Below are positions 36,083 to 43,517 of a stretch of 64,000 nucleotides of DNA, one piece after another. Every line of letters begins with the position of its first letter. The first letter of the stretch is position 1. Location: contig NZ_MDET01000060.1 in NCBI RefSeq assembly GCF_002075885.1, positions 97,311-161,310 on the forward strand, in the 5' to 3' direction. The stretch is from Manganibacter manganicus (GTDB taxonomy: Bacteria > Pseudomonadota > Alphaproteobacteria > Rhizobiales > Rhizobiaceae). The notes under the pieces are model-generated. The model was not told where the DNA came from and searched no databases. It worked only from the letters and a program-made list of their open reading frames with translations. The position numbers and the translations under genes are program-made.

Positions 36083-36111
36083 GGGGCGGATCATCCGCCC
36101 CTCCATTTCTT
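36083..36111 (+). terminator. Rho-independent terminator
   Basis: GGGGCGGA-TCA-TCCGCCCC (36083-36101) is preceded by AAAA and followed by TCCATTTCTT; it begins 2 bases after the stop codon. Confidence 0.7.
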
Positions 36112-36323
36112 GGACGCCGCCCGCCCAACGCGGTCGTCGGCCTGCTGCGGGCCGAGACCGCCTTTCAGGCGCCCCGATCCCGCGCAGCCGCGCGAATCAC
36201 TGCACCGGAACCACGTCGCCGCAGATTTCATGCAGCGTCTTTAGACTGGCAAAATAGAGCAAGGACGACTAAAATAGCCGTAGTTCTGGAATGCGCGTAG
36301 GTCCGAATGGGAGGTGATCATGC

Positions 36324-36590
36324 ATGATCACCGCCCGACAATCACGGGCCGCACGCGCGTTGCTGGGTTGGACACAGGAGACGCTCGCTGACAAGGCCCG
36401 CATATCGCTGACCGCGCTTAAACGCCTCGAATCCGAAAGCGGACTCGATGTGTACGAGACAACGCGCGATCAGGTGCGCAGGGCTTTGGAAGCTGCCGGC
36501 ATCGTCCTCTTGTCCACCGTTCAGGGGCAAGGAGTGTTGCTGGTCGATGATCGCGGAAATAAGCCCAATCCATCCACCGCAGCGCGCTGA
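36324..36590 (+). CDS. XRE-family helix-turn-helix regulator
   Basis: The 88-residue product is a single HTH domain. The motif runs SRAARALLGWTQETLADKAR then ISLTALKRLESE (about 7-42), typical of XRE/Cro repressors, followed by a C-terminal helix and strand (VRRALEAAGIVLL). Such regulators control excision or transfer genes in rhizobial elements. The 243 bp before it (36081-36323) contain an A/T-rich stretch around 36240-36285 that may hold its promoter and operator. Confidence 0.8.
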   Translation: MITARQSRAARALLGWTQETLADKARISLTALKRLESESGLDVYETTRDQVRRALEAAGIVLLSTVQGQGVLLVDDRGNKPNPSTAAR

Positions 36591-36683
36591 TCGGCGGGCA
36601 AAGCTCGCCCAAGCTTGCCGTCGCTCCATTTTGGACAAAACATGGTTAAGATGCAGCCGCCGCATAGTAATCGAGCCTGCATC

Positions 36684-36944
36684 ATGATCGAGACATTCGC
36701 AGATACCGCGCCGGCAGGGCAGGAACTCACCGCCTATGACAAGGCGCACGTCAAACTCTACGCGCGCTTGCTGGACGCGGATGCCGATGGCGCCGATTGG
36801 ACAGAGGCGGTGCAGATCTTGTTCGGACTCGATCCCGTCAACGAACCCGAACGCTGTCGACGCATCCACGATAGCCATCTCGCTCGCGCCCGTTGGATGA
36901 CGCACACCGGCTATCGGCACCTTCTGCGACTGTCCCAGGGCTGA
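36684..36944 (+). CDS. Small regulator-like protein (DUF2285-type C-terminus)
   Basis: The 86-residue product ends HLARARWMTHTGYRHLLRLSQG, which resembles the end of DUF2285 DNA-binding proteins found in integrative elements of this group. Its N-terminus has AYDKAHVKLYARLLDAD and DWTEAVQILFGLDP. It lies between the XRE gene and the DUF6499/DUF2285 gene, so it is likely part of a regulatory cassette. No strong ribosome site decides between the ATG at 36684 and an earlier start at about 36642. Confidence 0.65.
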   Translation: MIETFADTAPAGQELTAYDKAHVKLYARLLDADADGADWTEAVQILFGLDPVNEPERCRRIHDSHLARARWMTHTGYRHLLRLSQG

Positions 36945-37069
36945 TCCGCCGCTGGTCGCGTGATGCTCCTTCGGCATCACGCAATGTCCTCTCCCGGCCT
37001 TCCGCCACCTATGATGAAACAGGAAAACTCGGCGTTCGACTTGCGCGTAACCTGCGAGGAGTTGACGCT

Positions 37070-37832
37070 ATGAGGCCAGATACAAGAGACTGGCGGAACG
37101 ACAGCCGTTACGACTATTTCGACAGGCTGCAGGTCGAGGGACTCGCCTGGGAATGTCTTCGCCGATACGTTCCCTATCAGGAACTCTACAGCGGTCTTGT
37201 GAACGCTGCCACTGAGGCCGCACCGCTTCCAAAAGACGCAGAACAGCTCTGGGGGCTTCGATTTCGCTGCCAGGCCGGGCCTGTCCGCACTCGCTCAGGA
37301 AATACGTTGGTCGCCGTCCAGCGATACCGCTGTTCTCCTCTTGACGCGCCGCCCCGAATTTCTGCCTCCCGCCCCCGCTTCCTCCGCCGATCCGTTCGCC
37401 GCAGGGCGTGAAGCCCCCGAAGGCGCCTATGCGTCCTTCTCCGAGCACGACATCCAGGTTCTGTTCCTTTCCGGCACTGTTCACGACAACCAGCTCGCGG
37501 CGCTGGTTCCGCTCGATAACGACGTCTTCGACCGCATCGATGCCCTGACGCGAATGGCGCGCGTCTGGCGCGGCCGCCCGCCGCCACGCGATAAGCGCAT
37601 GACCGCCGAACAACGCCGCCGCCTGCGCCTGAAACTCCGCGCCACCGATGGTCACATGAACGGCGCGAGCTATCGCGAGATCGCCGTCGCGATCTACGGC
37701 GAGGCGCGCGTCAACACCGAGCCCTGGAAGACATCGCCGCTGCGCGATGCCGTCATCGCCCTGGTCGAAGGCGGCTTGGCGCTCATCAACGGCGGCTATC
37801 TGCAACTGCTTCGCCAGCGCCGGCGCACATAG
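37070..37832 (+). pseudogene. DUF6499/DUF2285 transcriptional regulator, probable frameshift
   Basis: The N-terminal part, from the ATG at 37070, reads MRPDTRDWRNDSRYDYFDRL and LAWECLRRYVPYQELY, a DUF6499-type domain, up to LWGLRF near 37260. The same frame then loses family-like sequence. The third frame continues with LSALAQEIRWSPSSDTAVLLL, and then a full DUF2285 domain (RMTAEQRRRLRLKLRATDG and GGYLQLLRQ). Read together they would make one protein of about 254 residues. A single-base change near 37265-37285 would explain the break. It may be a true frameshift, programmed, or a sequencing error. Confidence 0.6.
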
Positions 37833-37967
37833 CCGCGCCGCGACAGGGGGTGGGGATTTTAGCCACCTCAAGTCCCCCATCCATCCCGCCGACGGTTCTT
37901 CGCCACCGTGGTCGCTGTCAGCCGCTGATCGCCAGCGGCCCCCAGCAAACCCACGGAGGCCCGCCCC

Positions 37968-38249
37968 ATGCGACCCGAAACCACCGCGCTCCCGCCACGC
38001 TATCTGCGGACCAAGGAAGCCGCTGAATTTCTCAGCCTGTCCGCCCGCACCCTCGAAAAGCACCGGACCTATGGCACCGGCCCGGCCTACCGCAAACTCG
38101 GCGGGCGCGTCGTCTATGCCGTCGACGACCTCGAAACCTGGGCCGAGCGCGGCGCCGTCACCTCGACCTCCGATCCGCGCGGCTCCGTGCTGCCGGCGAA
38201 GCGCCAGCCGCCGACGACCGACCGGGTTGCCGGCCGGTTCGCACGCTGA
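37968..38249 (+). CDS. Excisionase/MerR-type helix-turn-helix protein
   Basis: The 93-residue product has a winged-helix motif of the HTH_17 kind: YLRTKEAAEFLSLSARTLEKHR then GPAYRKLGGRVVYAVDDLETWAE. These small proteins act as excision factors or as regulators of the adjacent rep genes. It lies 18 bp before repA and just after the regulatory cassette, so control of replication is as likely as excision. GGAGG precedes the ATG by about 9 bases. Confidence 0.8.
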   Translation: MRPETTALPPRYLRTKEAAEFLSLSARTLEKHRTYGTGPAYRKLGGRVVYAVDDLETWAERGAVTSTSDPRGSVLPAKRQPPTTDRVAGRFAR

Positions 38250-38267
38250 TCGTGGCCGGACCCTTTC

Positions 38268-39443
38268 ATGGTGGTGCGGCGTCGTGACCTCTCGGAGCGT
38301 GGGCAGCTCGATCTGTTTCGCGCACTCCCCGGCGACTTCGCGCCACGAGATGCGCAGGATCTCATGGCCTATCCGTTCTTCTCCCTCTCCAAATCCCATC
38401 GCGTCGCCCCGATCGACTTCGCAGCCGGCGACATCACGATCCGCGTCGAGGCCGTTCCCGATCATGGCATGGCCACGATCTGGGACGCCGACATCCTGAT
38501 CTGGGCCGCCAGCCAGATCGTCGAAGCCCGCGACAACGGGCTTCGCACGTCACGGCTGATGGCGACGACGCCCTATGAAATCCTCACCTATGTCGGACGC
38601 GGCACGTCGCTGCGCGATTACCAGCGCCTCAAGGCGGCGCTGGACCGGCTGCAATCGACCACGATCTCGACATCGATCCGCCAGCCGGCCGAGGGCCGCC
38701 GCCACCGCTTCTCGTGGATCAACGAATGGCAGGAGCGCACCGACCGCCATGGACGACCGGACGGCATCGAGCTGATCGTCCCCGACTGGTTCTACAAGGC
38801 CGTCCTCGACGACGCGCTCATCCTCACCATCGACCCGGCCTATTTCGATCTCACCGGCGGCCTCGACCGCTGGCTTTACCGCATCGTGCGCAAGCACGGC
38901 GGCCGCCAGCGCGACGGCTGGCGGTTCGACCTGCACCATCTCCATGTCAAATCCGGCAGTCTGTCGCCGTTCAAACGCTTCGCGTTCGAGCTGCGCGACA
39001 TCGTGCGGCGCCAGCCGCTGCCCGGCTACGTCCTGTCGCTGGAGATGGAGATCGGCGGGCGCACGCTGCTCGCTTTCGAGCCGCTCGCCCCCTGTGGAAA
39101 ACCTGTGGACGGGCTCGTGCTATCGGGAACCCGGACTATCGTGCCATCGGGAACCCGAGGCTCGTGCTATCAGGAACCGAAACCGGCCTTAACGTCTGGA
39201 AATCGCAGACGGATTCGCGCCCTTAACTTAGAGTCTAACCAAGAATCTAACTTTGAAGAGCGCGCGCGCGATGTGGAAAAGCTCATCCGCGGCGCCGCCA
39301 GAAGCCTCAGCGTAACCGCGAAAAAGAGCTTTCCGGCCGCACAGTCCGGCCCCCGAAGGGCCTCCGGCGACATCCGCTCGTCCGAGGCCGGCGATCCCGA
39401 AGCGCCCCGGCTTCCCCTCGATCCACCGGGGGGAAGCCGATGA
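38268..39443 (+). CDS. repA: Plasmid-type replication initiator RepA
   Basis: The 391-residue product is a replication initiator of the RPA family (RepA of broad-host-range plasmids). Landmarks are LMAYPFFSLSKSHR, IRVEAVPDHGMATIWDADILIWA, and WLYRIVRKHGGRQ in a winged-helix region. The C-terminal 100 residues are variable. The DNA coding for residues about 275-330 contains three iteron-like repeats. The next gene, parA, starts in its stop codon (ATGA), so RepA and ParA are co-translated. A replicating form of the element is inferred. Confidence 0.85.
   Translation: MVVRRRDLSERGQLDLFRALPGDFAPRDAQDLMAYPFFSLSKSHRVAPIDFAAGDITIRVEAVPDHGMATIWDADILIWAASQIVEARDNGLRTSRLMATTPYEILTYVGRGTSLRDYQRLKAALDRLQSTTISTSIRQPAEGRRHRFSWINEWQERTDRHGRPDGIELIVPDWFYKAVLDDALILTIDPAYFDLTGGLDRWLYRIVRKHGGRQRDGWRFDLHHLHVKSGSLSPFKRFAFELRDIVRRQPLPGYVLSLEMEIGGRTLLAFEPLAPCGKPVDGLVLSGTRTIVPSGTRGSCYQEPKPALTSGNRRRIRALNLESNQESNFEERARDVEKLIRGAARSLSVTAKKSFPAAQSGPRRASGDIRSSEAGDPEAPRLPLDPPGGSR
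39091..39260 (+). repeat. Candidate iteron origin inside repA
   Basis: Two direct CCTGTGGA repeats (39091-39098, 39102-39109) resemble DnaA boxes one helical turn apart. They are followed by three 17-bp repeats TCGTGCYATCRGGAACC at 39115-39131, 39139-39155 and 39162-39178 (period 24 and 23 bp). An A/T-rich stretch with two TCTAAC repeats (39234, 39246) comes next. This is the order of an iteron-controlled origin: DnaA boxes, iterons, unwinding element. Confidence 0.6.
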
Positions 39444-40093
39444 TCGTCGCGCTCCTCAATCAGAAAGGCGGGGTCGGGAAGACGACGCTCGCGCTCCATC
39501 TCGCCGGTGAACTCGCGGGACGCGGCCGGCGTGTCACGCTGATCGATGCGGACCCGCAGGGCTCGGCGCTCGACTGGTCGCAGCAGCGCAGCCGCGAGGG
39601 CCTGCCGCGCGCGTTCGGCGTCGTCGGCCTGGCGCGCGATACGCTCCACCGCGAAGCGCCCGAGCTGGCGCGCGACGTCGATCACATCGTCATCGACGGC
39701 CCGCCGCGTGTCGCCGGCCTCATGCGCTCGGCCTTGCTCGCCGCCGACCTCGTGCTGATCCCGGTGCAGCCGTCGCCGCTCGATGGCTGGGCCTCGGCCG
39801 AGATGCTGTCGCTCCTCACGGAAGCACGCATCTACCGGCCGCAGCTCGTCGCCCGTTTCGTTCTCAATCGCTGCGCCACGCGCACCGTCATCGCCCGCGA
39901 GACGGCCGAGACGCTGGCCGATCACGATCCGCCGGTGCTCGCCGCGACCATCGGCCAGCGCATCGTCTTCGCCGACGCCGCGCAGTCCGGGCGGCTCGCC
40001 TCGGAGATCGACAGCCGCTCGCCCGCCGCCCGCGAGATCGCCGCGCTCGCGTCCGAGATCGGCCAGCTCGACATCGGGAGGGACGGTTCATGA
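39440..40093 (+). CDS. parA: ParA-family partition ATPase
   Basis: The 217-residue product is a small Walker-type ATPase: the deviant Walker A is LNQKGGVGKTTLALHLA near residues 6-22, the IDADPQG motif follows, and HIVIDGPP is Walker B. It lacks an N-terminal HTH, like type Ib ParA proteins that pair with a ribbon-helix-helix centromere binder; such a candidate is the gene at 40788. It overlaps repA and the methyltransferase by 4 bp each, forming a tight replication-partition operon. Confidence 0.9.
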   Translation: MIVALLNQKGGVGKTTLALHLAGELAGRGRRVTLIDADPQGSALDWSQQRSREGLPRAFGVVGLARDTLHREAPELARDVDHIVIDGPPRVAGLMRSALLAADLVLIPVQPSPLDGWASAEMLSLLTEARIYRPQLVARFVLNRCATRTVIARETAETLADHDPPVLAATIGQRIVFADAAQSGRLASEIDSRSPAAREIAALASEIGQLDIGRDGS

Positions 40094-40791
40094 TCGTCCT
40101 CACCGGCGACTGCCGCGACCTCATGCCGCCGCGCGGCCCGTTCGATATGATCCTTGCCGATCCGCCCTATGGCGACACCTCGCTCGCCTGGGACCGGCGC
40201 GTCGAGCGCTGGCTGGTGCTGGCGCGCGCCGCCCTCAAGCCCACCGGCTCGATCTGGGTGTTCGGCTCGCTGCGCAGCTTCATGGCGACCGCCGACCGCT
40301 TCACCGACGCGCGCTTGCGCATCGCGCAGGAGATCGTCTGGGAGAAGCAGAACGGCTCCAGCTTTCATGCCGATCGCTTCAAGCGGGTGCATGAGTTGGC
40401 CGTGCAATTTTACCCGGCCGAGACGGCCTGGCGCGACATATACAACGACGTCCAGACCACGCCCGATGCGACGGCGCGCACCGTCCGCCGCAAGCAGCGT
40501 CCTCCCCATAACGGCCAGATCGACGCCGGCCACTACGTCAGCCAAGACGGCGGGCCGCGCATCATGCGATCGGTCATCTACCTGCGCAATTGCCACGGCC
40601 GCGCGATCCATCCGACCGAAAAACCGTCGGTGCTGCTCGGCGACTGGTTCGCAGGCTCCGGCGCGGCGGGTGAAGCCTGCCGGCTGTCCGGCCGCCGCTA
40701 TATCGGCTGCGAGATCGATCCCGTCATGGCCGAGCGCGCCCGTTCCCGGCTCGCCGCGCTGCTGCCCTTCGGCAGCGGAGGCGCGTCATGA
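40090..40791 (+). CDS. Orphan DNA methyltransferase (N4/N6 type)
   Basis: The 233-residue product has the amino-methyltransferase motifs in beta-class order: DPPY at residue 24 (motif IV) comes first and FAGSG at residue 187 (motif I) last. HPTEKP, which usually precedes motif I, is present. No restriction endonuclease is nearby. It sits between parA and an RHH-like gene, so it may mark element DNA to evade restriction or to time replication; this is inference. Confidence 0.85.
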   Translation: MIVLTGDCRDLMPPRGPFDMILADPPYGDTSLAWDRRVERWLVLARAALKPTGSIWVFGSLRSFMATADRFTDARLRIAQEIVWEKQNGSSFHADRFKRVHELAVQFYPAETAWRDIYNDVQTTPDATARTVRRKQRPPHNGQIDAGHYVSQDGGPRIMRSVIYLRNCHGRAIHPTEKPSVLLGDWFAGSGAAGEACRLSGRRYIGCEIDPVMAERARSRLAALLPFGSGGAS

Positions 40792-41039
40792 CGGCCCGCA
40801 CCGAAAAGCGCGGTTTCGCCACGCGCCCGGCCGATCCCGAACAGTGGATCAAGACGGCCGAGAGCCCGCCACGCACCGCCGAGGCGAGTGCCTATACGGC
40901 GCGGCTCACCATCGACGTGACGCCGGAGCTGCGCGGCCGGATCAAGATCGCGGCCTTCGGGCGCGGCGTCACCGTCGCCGACATGCTGCGCGAGCTGCTG
41001 TCGCGCGAATTTCCCTCGACCCCAGGAGACCCCACATGA
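40788..41039 (+). CDS. Small RHH-like protein, possible ParA partner
   Basis: The 83-residue product has a C-terminal ribbon-helix-helix pattern: YTARLTIDVTPELRGRIKIAAFGRGVTVADMLRELLSREF. This resembles ParG/CopG-type DNA binders that load ParA on centromere sites. It overlaps the methyltransferase by 4 bp. The centromere itself was not found. Confidence 0.65.
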   Translation: MTARTEKRGFATRPADPEQWIKTAESPPRTAEASAYTARLTIDVTPELRGRIKIAAFGRGVTVADMLRELLSREFPSTPGDPT

Positions 41040-41557
41040 ACGGCACCGCGGCCCCCCGCGTGCGCGGCGGCCCGATGCCGTCCGCGCTCATCCAGGATCG
41101 CATGACCCGCGTCGAACTGACGTGGATCGAGAAGAAGATCGAATACTGGATCAGGTTCGGCCAGGCGGCGAACGAACAGATCGTCGACCGCCGCCAGCGC
41201 ATTCTCTCTTTCCGGCCCAATACCATCTTCGCCTTCGTCCGTTGGGCTTCCAACGACTTCGGCACGATCATCTCGCGCATCGACATCGTGCGCGCGGTCG
41301 AACCGGGCGAGGCCTACCAGACGCTGCCCTTCGTGCGGCCGGGCGGCGAAATCCTGCTCAAGATCGAGGGCTGGCCGAAGGTCGAGGACGTACTGCGCCA
41401 CGTCGATGCGATCGAGGCGATCGGCATCGAGGCGGACGCCGTTTCGCCGGAACACTGGCGGCACGTCCACAACCGGATGGCCGCCGCTCAGCAGCCGCGC
41501 GCCTACACGCTCGAACAGCATCGCGCCTTCCTCCTGCGCAGGAAGGTTCAGCCATGA
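41036..41557 (+). CDS. DUF2840 protein of the conjugation region
   Basis: The 173-residue product matches the DUF2840 family, small proteins found next to traF in alphaproteobacterial elements. Seen features are TRVELTWIEKKIEYWIRFG, a hydrophobic core SFRPNTIFAFVRWASNDFGT and RHVHNRMAA near the end. The start overlaps the RHH-like gene (ATGA), and traF starts in its stop. Function unknown; the context suggests a role in pilus processing or mating. Confidence 0.75.
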   Translation: MNGTAAPRVRGGPMPSALIQDRMTRVELTWIEKKIEYWIRFGQAANEQIVDRRQRILSFRPNTIFAFVRWASNDFGTIISRIDIVRAVEPGEAYQTLPFVRPGGEILLKIEGWPKVEDVLRHVDAIEAIGIEADAVSPEHWRHVHNRMAAAQQPRAYTLEQHRAFLLRRKVQP

Positions 41558-42099
41558 CGCGCGCCGGCCTCATCACCGTCATGGCGCTCGCCACGCTCGG
41601 CATCGGCTATCCGGCGCTCACGCCGATGCCAATCAAGCTCATGTGGAACGCCTCGGCCAGCGCGCCCATCGGCCTCTATTCCATCGACTACGACGGGCCG
41701 TTCGACGTCACCGATCTTGTCGCGGTCGACGCGCCCGAACCGCTCGCCGCCTTTATGGCCGAGCGCGGCTATCTGCCCAAGGGCGTGCCGCTCATCAAGC
41801 GCGTGCTCGGCGTGTCCGGGCAGACCGTTTGCCGAACCGGCCGCGCGATCACCGTGGACGGGATCGCCATGGGCGCGGCGCTGGAGCGCGACCGGATCGG
41901 CCGGGAGCTGCCCGTCTGGCAGGGCTGCCGCCGCATCCAGACCGGCGAAGTCTTCCTCATGAACTGGCAGGTCCGCGACAGCCTCGACGGTCGCTACTTC
42001 GGCCTGACCCCCACCGACCAGATCATCGGCCACGCGGTCCCGCTGTGGACCGACGAAGACGGCAACGGCCGCTTCGAGTGGCGCGCGCCGACCCGCTGA
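41554..42099 (+). CDS. traF: TraF-type signal peptidase (S26 family)
   Basis: TraF of RP4 cleaves and cyclises the TrbC prepilin. The 181-residue product has one N-terminal membrane segment (about 3-23), the catalytic Ser36 in NASASAPIGLY and Lys82 in LIKRVLG, and the conserved GRYFGL motif near the C-terminus. Substrate TrbC is encoded at 48875. It overlaps the DUF2840 gene by 4 bp. Confidence 0.87.
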   Translation: MTRAGLITVMALATLGIGYPALTPMPIKLMWNASASAPIGLYSIDYDGPFDVTDLVAVDAPEPLAAFMAERGYLPKGVPLIKRVLGVSGQTVCRTGRAITVDGIAMGAALERDRIGRELPVWQGCRRIQTGEVFLMNWQVRDSLDGRYFGLTPTDQIIGHAVPLWTDEDGNGRFEWRAPTR

Positions 42100-42158
42100 C
42101 GGGGCGCTGACGCCGCCTTTCCCCGACCAACCAGCTCACCAACCTGAAGGAGACGACT

Positions 42159-42491
42159 ATGCCCAACCATCCCTTTGAACCTACCGCCAACGGCTATGCC
42201 GGCCGCGTCCGGCTATTCGGCATCGACGAGGCGATCGTGCTCGTCGGCATCGATCCGAGCGACGCCGAGAACGCGCCGGCCTATCGCATCCACCTCGACG
42301 ACGAGGACGGCCCCGAGATCGGCGCTGCGTGGAAACGTGTCGGCGAACGCGCCGGTGACTACATCGCCCTAGAGATCGACAGCCCGCTCTTTCTGACCGT
42401 GTTTCGCCCGGCACTGTTCCAGGCCGACGACGACGGCCGCACCTTCCGGCTCGCATGGAAGCGGCCCCGGCAGCGCGAAGACCGGAGCTGA
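42159..42491 (+). CDS. DUF736-like protein
   Basis: The 110-residue product resembles DUF736 proteins, small beta-rich proteins common in the conjugation regions of rhizobial plasmids and elements. It has GYAGRVRLFGIDEAIVLVGID and a final RTFRLAWKRPRQ. AAGGAG lies 7 bases upstream of the ATG. Function unknown. Confidence 0.7.
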   Translation: MPNHPFEPTANGYAGRVRLFGIDEAIVLVGIDPSDAENAPAYRIHLDDEDGPEIGAAWKRVGERAGDYIALEIDSPLFLTVFRPALFQADDDGRTFRLAWKRPRQREDRS

Positions 42492-42494
42492 CCG

Positions 42495-43274
42495 ATGCCG
42501 GCTCCGATCATCTCCATGCTCGCGGCCCGGCGCGTTGGCCGGGCCGGATCGGCATGTCGCCGCGCCGTTCTCGCCACCCTCGGCGTGCTCGCCTTCTGCG
42601 CGGGGCCGACCGGGGCAACGGCGCAGACCCCGCCGGTCGCCCGTCCGTCCGCCACCGATCCCTATGCCGCCCACATCGCCGAGGCGGCGCAGCGGTACGG
42701 GATTCCCGAACGCTGGATTCGCGCCGTGCTGCGCGCCGAAAGCGCGGGTGATGTGCGCGCGATCTCGTCGGCGGGCGCGCTGGGGCTGATGCAGGTCATG
42801 CCGGATACATGGGCCGCCTTGCGCGCCCGCTACCGTCTCGGCCGCGACCCCTATGACCCGCACGACAACATCATGGCGGGCGCGGCCTATCTGCGCGAAA
42901 TGTGGGACCGCTACGGCGATGTCGCCGCGATGCTCGCGGCCTACAACGCCGGTCCCGGCCGCTATGACGATCATCGCTCGACGGGCCGCGCCTTGCCGGC
43001 CGAAACGCGGGCCTATGTCGCCGCGCTCGTGCCGGTGCTCGGCGGCGCGGCCGCACCCGAAACGTCCGTCTGGCGAGCCGATCCGCCACCCGACTGGCGC
43101 GAGGCGGCGATCTTCGTCGTGCGTTCAGCCGACGCTCGCCCCGCCGGTTCGCGGTCGGACAATGCGCGTTCGGACGACAGCCGATCCTCCGTCACGGCGC
43201 GGCCATCCGATCCCGCCGCGACATCGGATTCGCCCCTTGTCGTCGCACGCTCCAGCCCCGGAGAGCGCCCATGA
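42495..43274 (+). CDS. Lytic transglycosylase for conjugation
   Basis: This exported SLT-type muramidase is predicted to open the peptidoglycan for the T4SS. Of the 259 residues, about 1-44 are a signal peptide. The SLT domain (about 55-170) has the catalytic Glu82 in LRAESAGD, GALGLMQVMPDTW, NIMAGAAYLREM and AAYNAGPGRYDD. The C-terminal tail is Ser/Arg-rich and variable. It is equivalent to VirB1/TrbN in other systems. Confidence 0.87.
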   Translation: MPAPIISMLAARRVGRAGSACRRAVLATLGVLAFCAGPTGATAQTPPVARPSATDPYAAHIAEAAQRYGIPERWIRAVLRAESAGDVRAISSAGALGLMQVMPDTWAALRARYRLGRDPYDPHDNIMAGAAYLREMWDRYGDVAAMLAAYNAGPGRYDDHRSTGRALPAETRAYVAALVPVLGGAAAPETSVWRADPPPDWREAAIFVVRSADARPAGSRSDNARSDDSRSSVTARPSDPAATSDSPLVVARSSPGERP

Positions 43275-43375
43275 GCGTGCGGGCCGTCCTTCGCATCCCT
43301 TCGTATTCCGGCGTGTCATGGAGGATGGAAGGGGCAGAGGCAGGCAGAACAACCGGACGATGGCGAGATAAAAAG

Positions 43376-43507
43376 GCGCACGGTGCGCTTCGGTTGGTCG
43401 GTTGTTTTTGCATGGTTTTTTGGCGCGTTCCGCACCGTGCCGCGCTTTCGCGCACCGTGCGCTGCACGCCTATCTTTCTGATTTCCCTGTTCCTTTTGCA
43501 CCGTGCG
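43376..43507. repeat. Four GCACCGTGC repeats upstream of the relaxase gene
   Basis: Copies lie at 43376-43388 (inverted, GCGCACGGTGCGC), 43432-43440, 43450-43462 and 43498-43507, in otherwise A/T-richer DNA with T-runs. The last copy ends 10 bp before the relaxase ATG. They look like binding sites for a regulator or relaxosome protein; oriT may be here. Confidence 0.65.
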
Positions 43508-43517
43508 AGGTTCCGCC

